From Betaproteobacteria bacterium (lineage in GTDB: Bacteria > Pseudomonadota > Gammaproteobacteria > Burkholderiales > Gallionellaceae), in the NCBI GenBank assembly GCA_028871775.1, contig JAGWMH010000096.1:1-6810 (forward strand): a DNA stretch of 6,810 bases. The letters are read 5' to 3'. The notes under the pieces were generated by a model. It was given only the letters and a program-made list of their open reading frames with translations. It was not told the origin of the DNA and made no database searches. Every line of letters begins with the position of its first letter. The first letter of the stretch is position 1. The position numbers and the translations under genes are program-made. Of this stretch, positions 6,495 through 6,810 are shown piece after piece.

Positions 6495-6759
6495 AAGACG
6501 CGCTGGGCGGTACTGGCACCTTCGTCACCATCACACGGAAAGACGAAATGCAGTCGCCTGATTGATTTCCAGGTTTCTAAATCGGAGATTTGTCCGCAGA
6601 TTACGCACACAGCCCCACTTGGGCCAAGCGCCCTGACGATTTGTCACGCGGGCAAGACACAGAGAATCGCGTATCCAGGGCTTGCAGGGGTTCTAGTAGC
6701 CAGGTGGAGTTAACTGCGAGTAAGCTCCAAACAGGATATTTTGCGATACTAGAATTGGG

Positions 6760-6810
6760 TGGGGTGACTGATGGGGCTCGAACCCACGACAACCGGAATC
6801 ACAATCCGGG
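6760..6810 (-). tRNA. tRNA-His (GTG anticodon), 3' part, cut by the window edge
   Basis: The last 51 nt of a histidine tRNA are present; the acceptor 5' strand and D arm lie beyond the window. On the minus strand the anticodon stem is CCGGA (6809-6805) with TCCGG (6797-6793). The loop TTGTGAT (6804-6798) contains anticodon GTG at 6802-6800. The variable loop is TTGTC. The T arm is GTGGG, TTCGAGC, CCCAT (6787-6771). The acceptor 3' strand is CAGTCAC (6770-6764), followed by C73 (6763), the discriminator base expected for bacterial tRNA-His, and an encoded CCA (6762-6760). The extra 5' G(-1) typical of tRNA-His cannot be checked here. The sequence closely resembles E. coli tRNA-His as I remember it. 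Confidence 0.96.

Larger units (their letters stand above)
6446..6759. other. Gene-free stretch between the regulator and tRNA-His
   Basis: About 314 bases without a convincing gene. The left part (6438-6494) carries the presumed promoter and palindromes. The centre (6612-6653) has several short GC-rich inverted repeats: GCCC/GGGC at 6612-6615 and 6621-6624, CTTGG/CCAAG at 6618-6622 and 6624-6628, and a TGAC/GTCA stem (6634-6637, 6643-6646) with flanking GCCC/GGGC. None is followed by a T-run on the minus strand, so no intrinsic terminator for the tRNA is evident. An 8-bp inverted pair, 6691-6698 and 6747-6754, flanks the region just past the tRNA end. Open frames here are short and lack start signals. 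Confidence 0.6.

Noticed and set aside
6491..6562. Short plus-strand reading (KDALGGTGTFVTITRKDE...) that looks coding-like, possibly a gene remnant
   Set aside because: It has no start codon before an upstream stop and is only about 23 codons long. It cannot be told from chance.
6691..6754. 8-bp inverted pair TTCTAGTA / TACTAGAA as possible insertion-element ends
   Set aside because: Only 64 bases apart end to end, with no transposase and no target duplication seen. A pair of this length is expected by chance in a few hundred bases.
6601..6792. Minus-strand frame of 63 codons beside the regulator
   Set aside because: Its ATG lies inside the tRNA-His sequence and its first codons are tRNA bases. 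There is no ribosome binding site and the product matches nothing I recognise.
1..6810. CRISPR arrays, toxin-antitoxin pairs, phage genes, riboswitches, defence or biosynthetic systems
   Set aside because: No spaced direct repeats, no characteristic domains and no unexplained coding space beyond the stretches described. The window is accounted for by a familiar efflux operon and a tRNA.

Overview
The window holds one complete tripartite RND multidrug-efflux operon with its own TetR-type repressor, read entirely on the minus strand, followed at the right edge by the 3' part of a tRNA-His gene. The outer-membrane factor and the AcrAB-like pump show a Gram-negative bacterium. The GC-rich coding sequence (roughly 55-60 % by eye), the encoded CCA end of the tRNA and the resemblance to AcrA/AcrB/OprM suggest a proteobacterium, most likely a betaproteobacterium or a relative. 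That placement is an inference, not something the sequence proves.

Layout in the direction of transcription (right to left): partial tRNA-His (6760-6810); about 314 bases without a convincing gene (6446-6759), whose left end carries a likely promoter and two inverted repeats; tetR-family regulator (5864-6445); periplasmic adaptor lipoprotein (4666-5832); inner-membrane RND pump (1532-4654, GTG start); outer-membrane factor lipoprotein (85-1539); and an AT-rich tail (1-84) with a 9-bp inverted repeat. The gaps between genes are 31 nt, 11 nt and an 8-nt overlap, with good ribosome binding sites before each of the three pump genes, so all four genes are probably one transcript.

The adaptor should dock the AcrB-like trimer to the OprM/NodT-like channel, giving a proton-driven machine that expels hydrophobic drugs or other toxic compounds across both membranes. 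The repressor is the first gene of the operon rather than being divergent. By binding its own promoter it would control itself and the pump together, with induction when a ligand enters its C-terminal domain.

I see no previously undescribed system. The items most worth checking are the two palindromes at the tetR promoter and start, the weak translation signals of tetR, a few substitutions in the drug-binding pocket of the pump, and the structured, gene-free stretch beside the tRNA.
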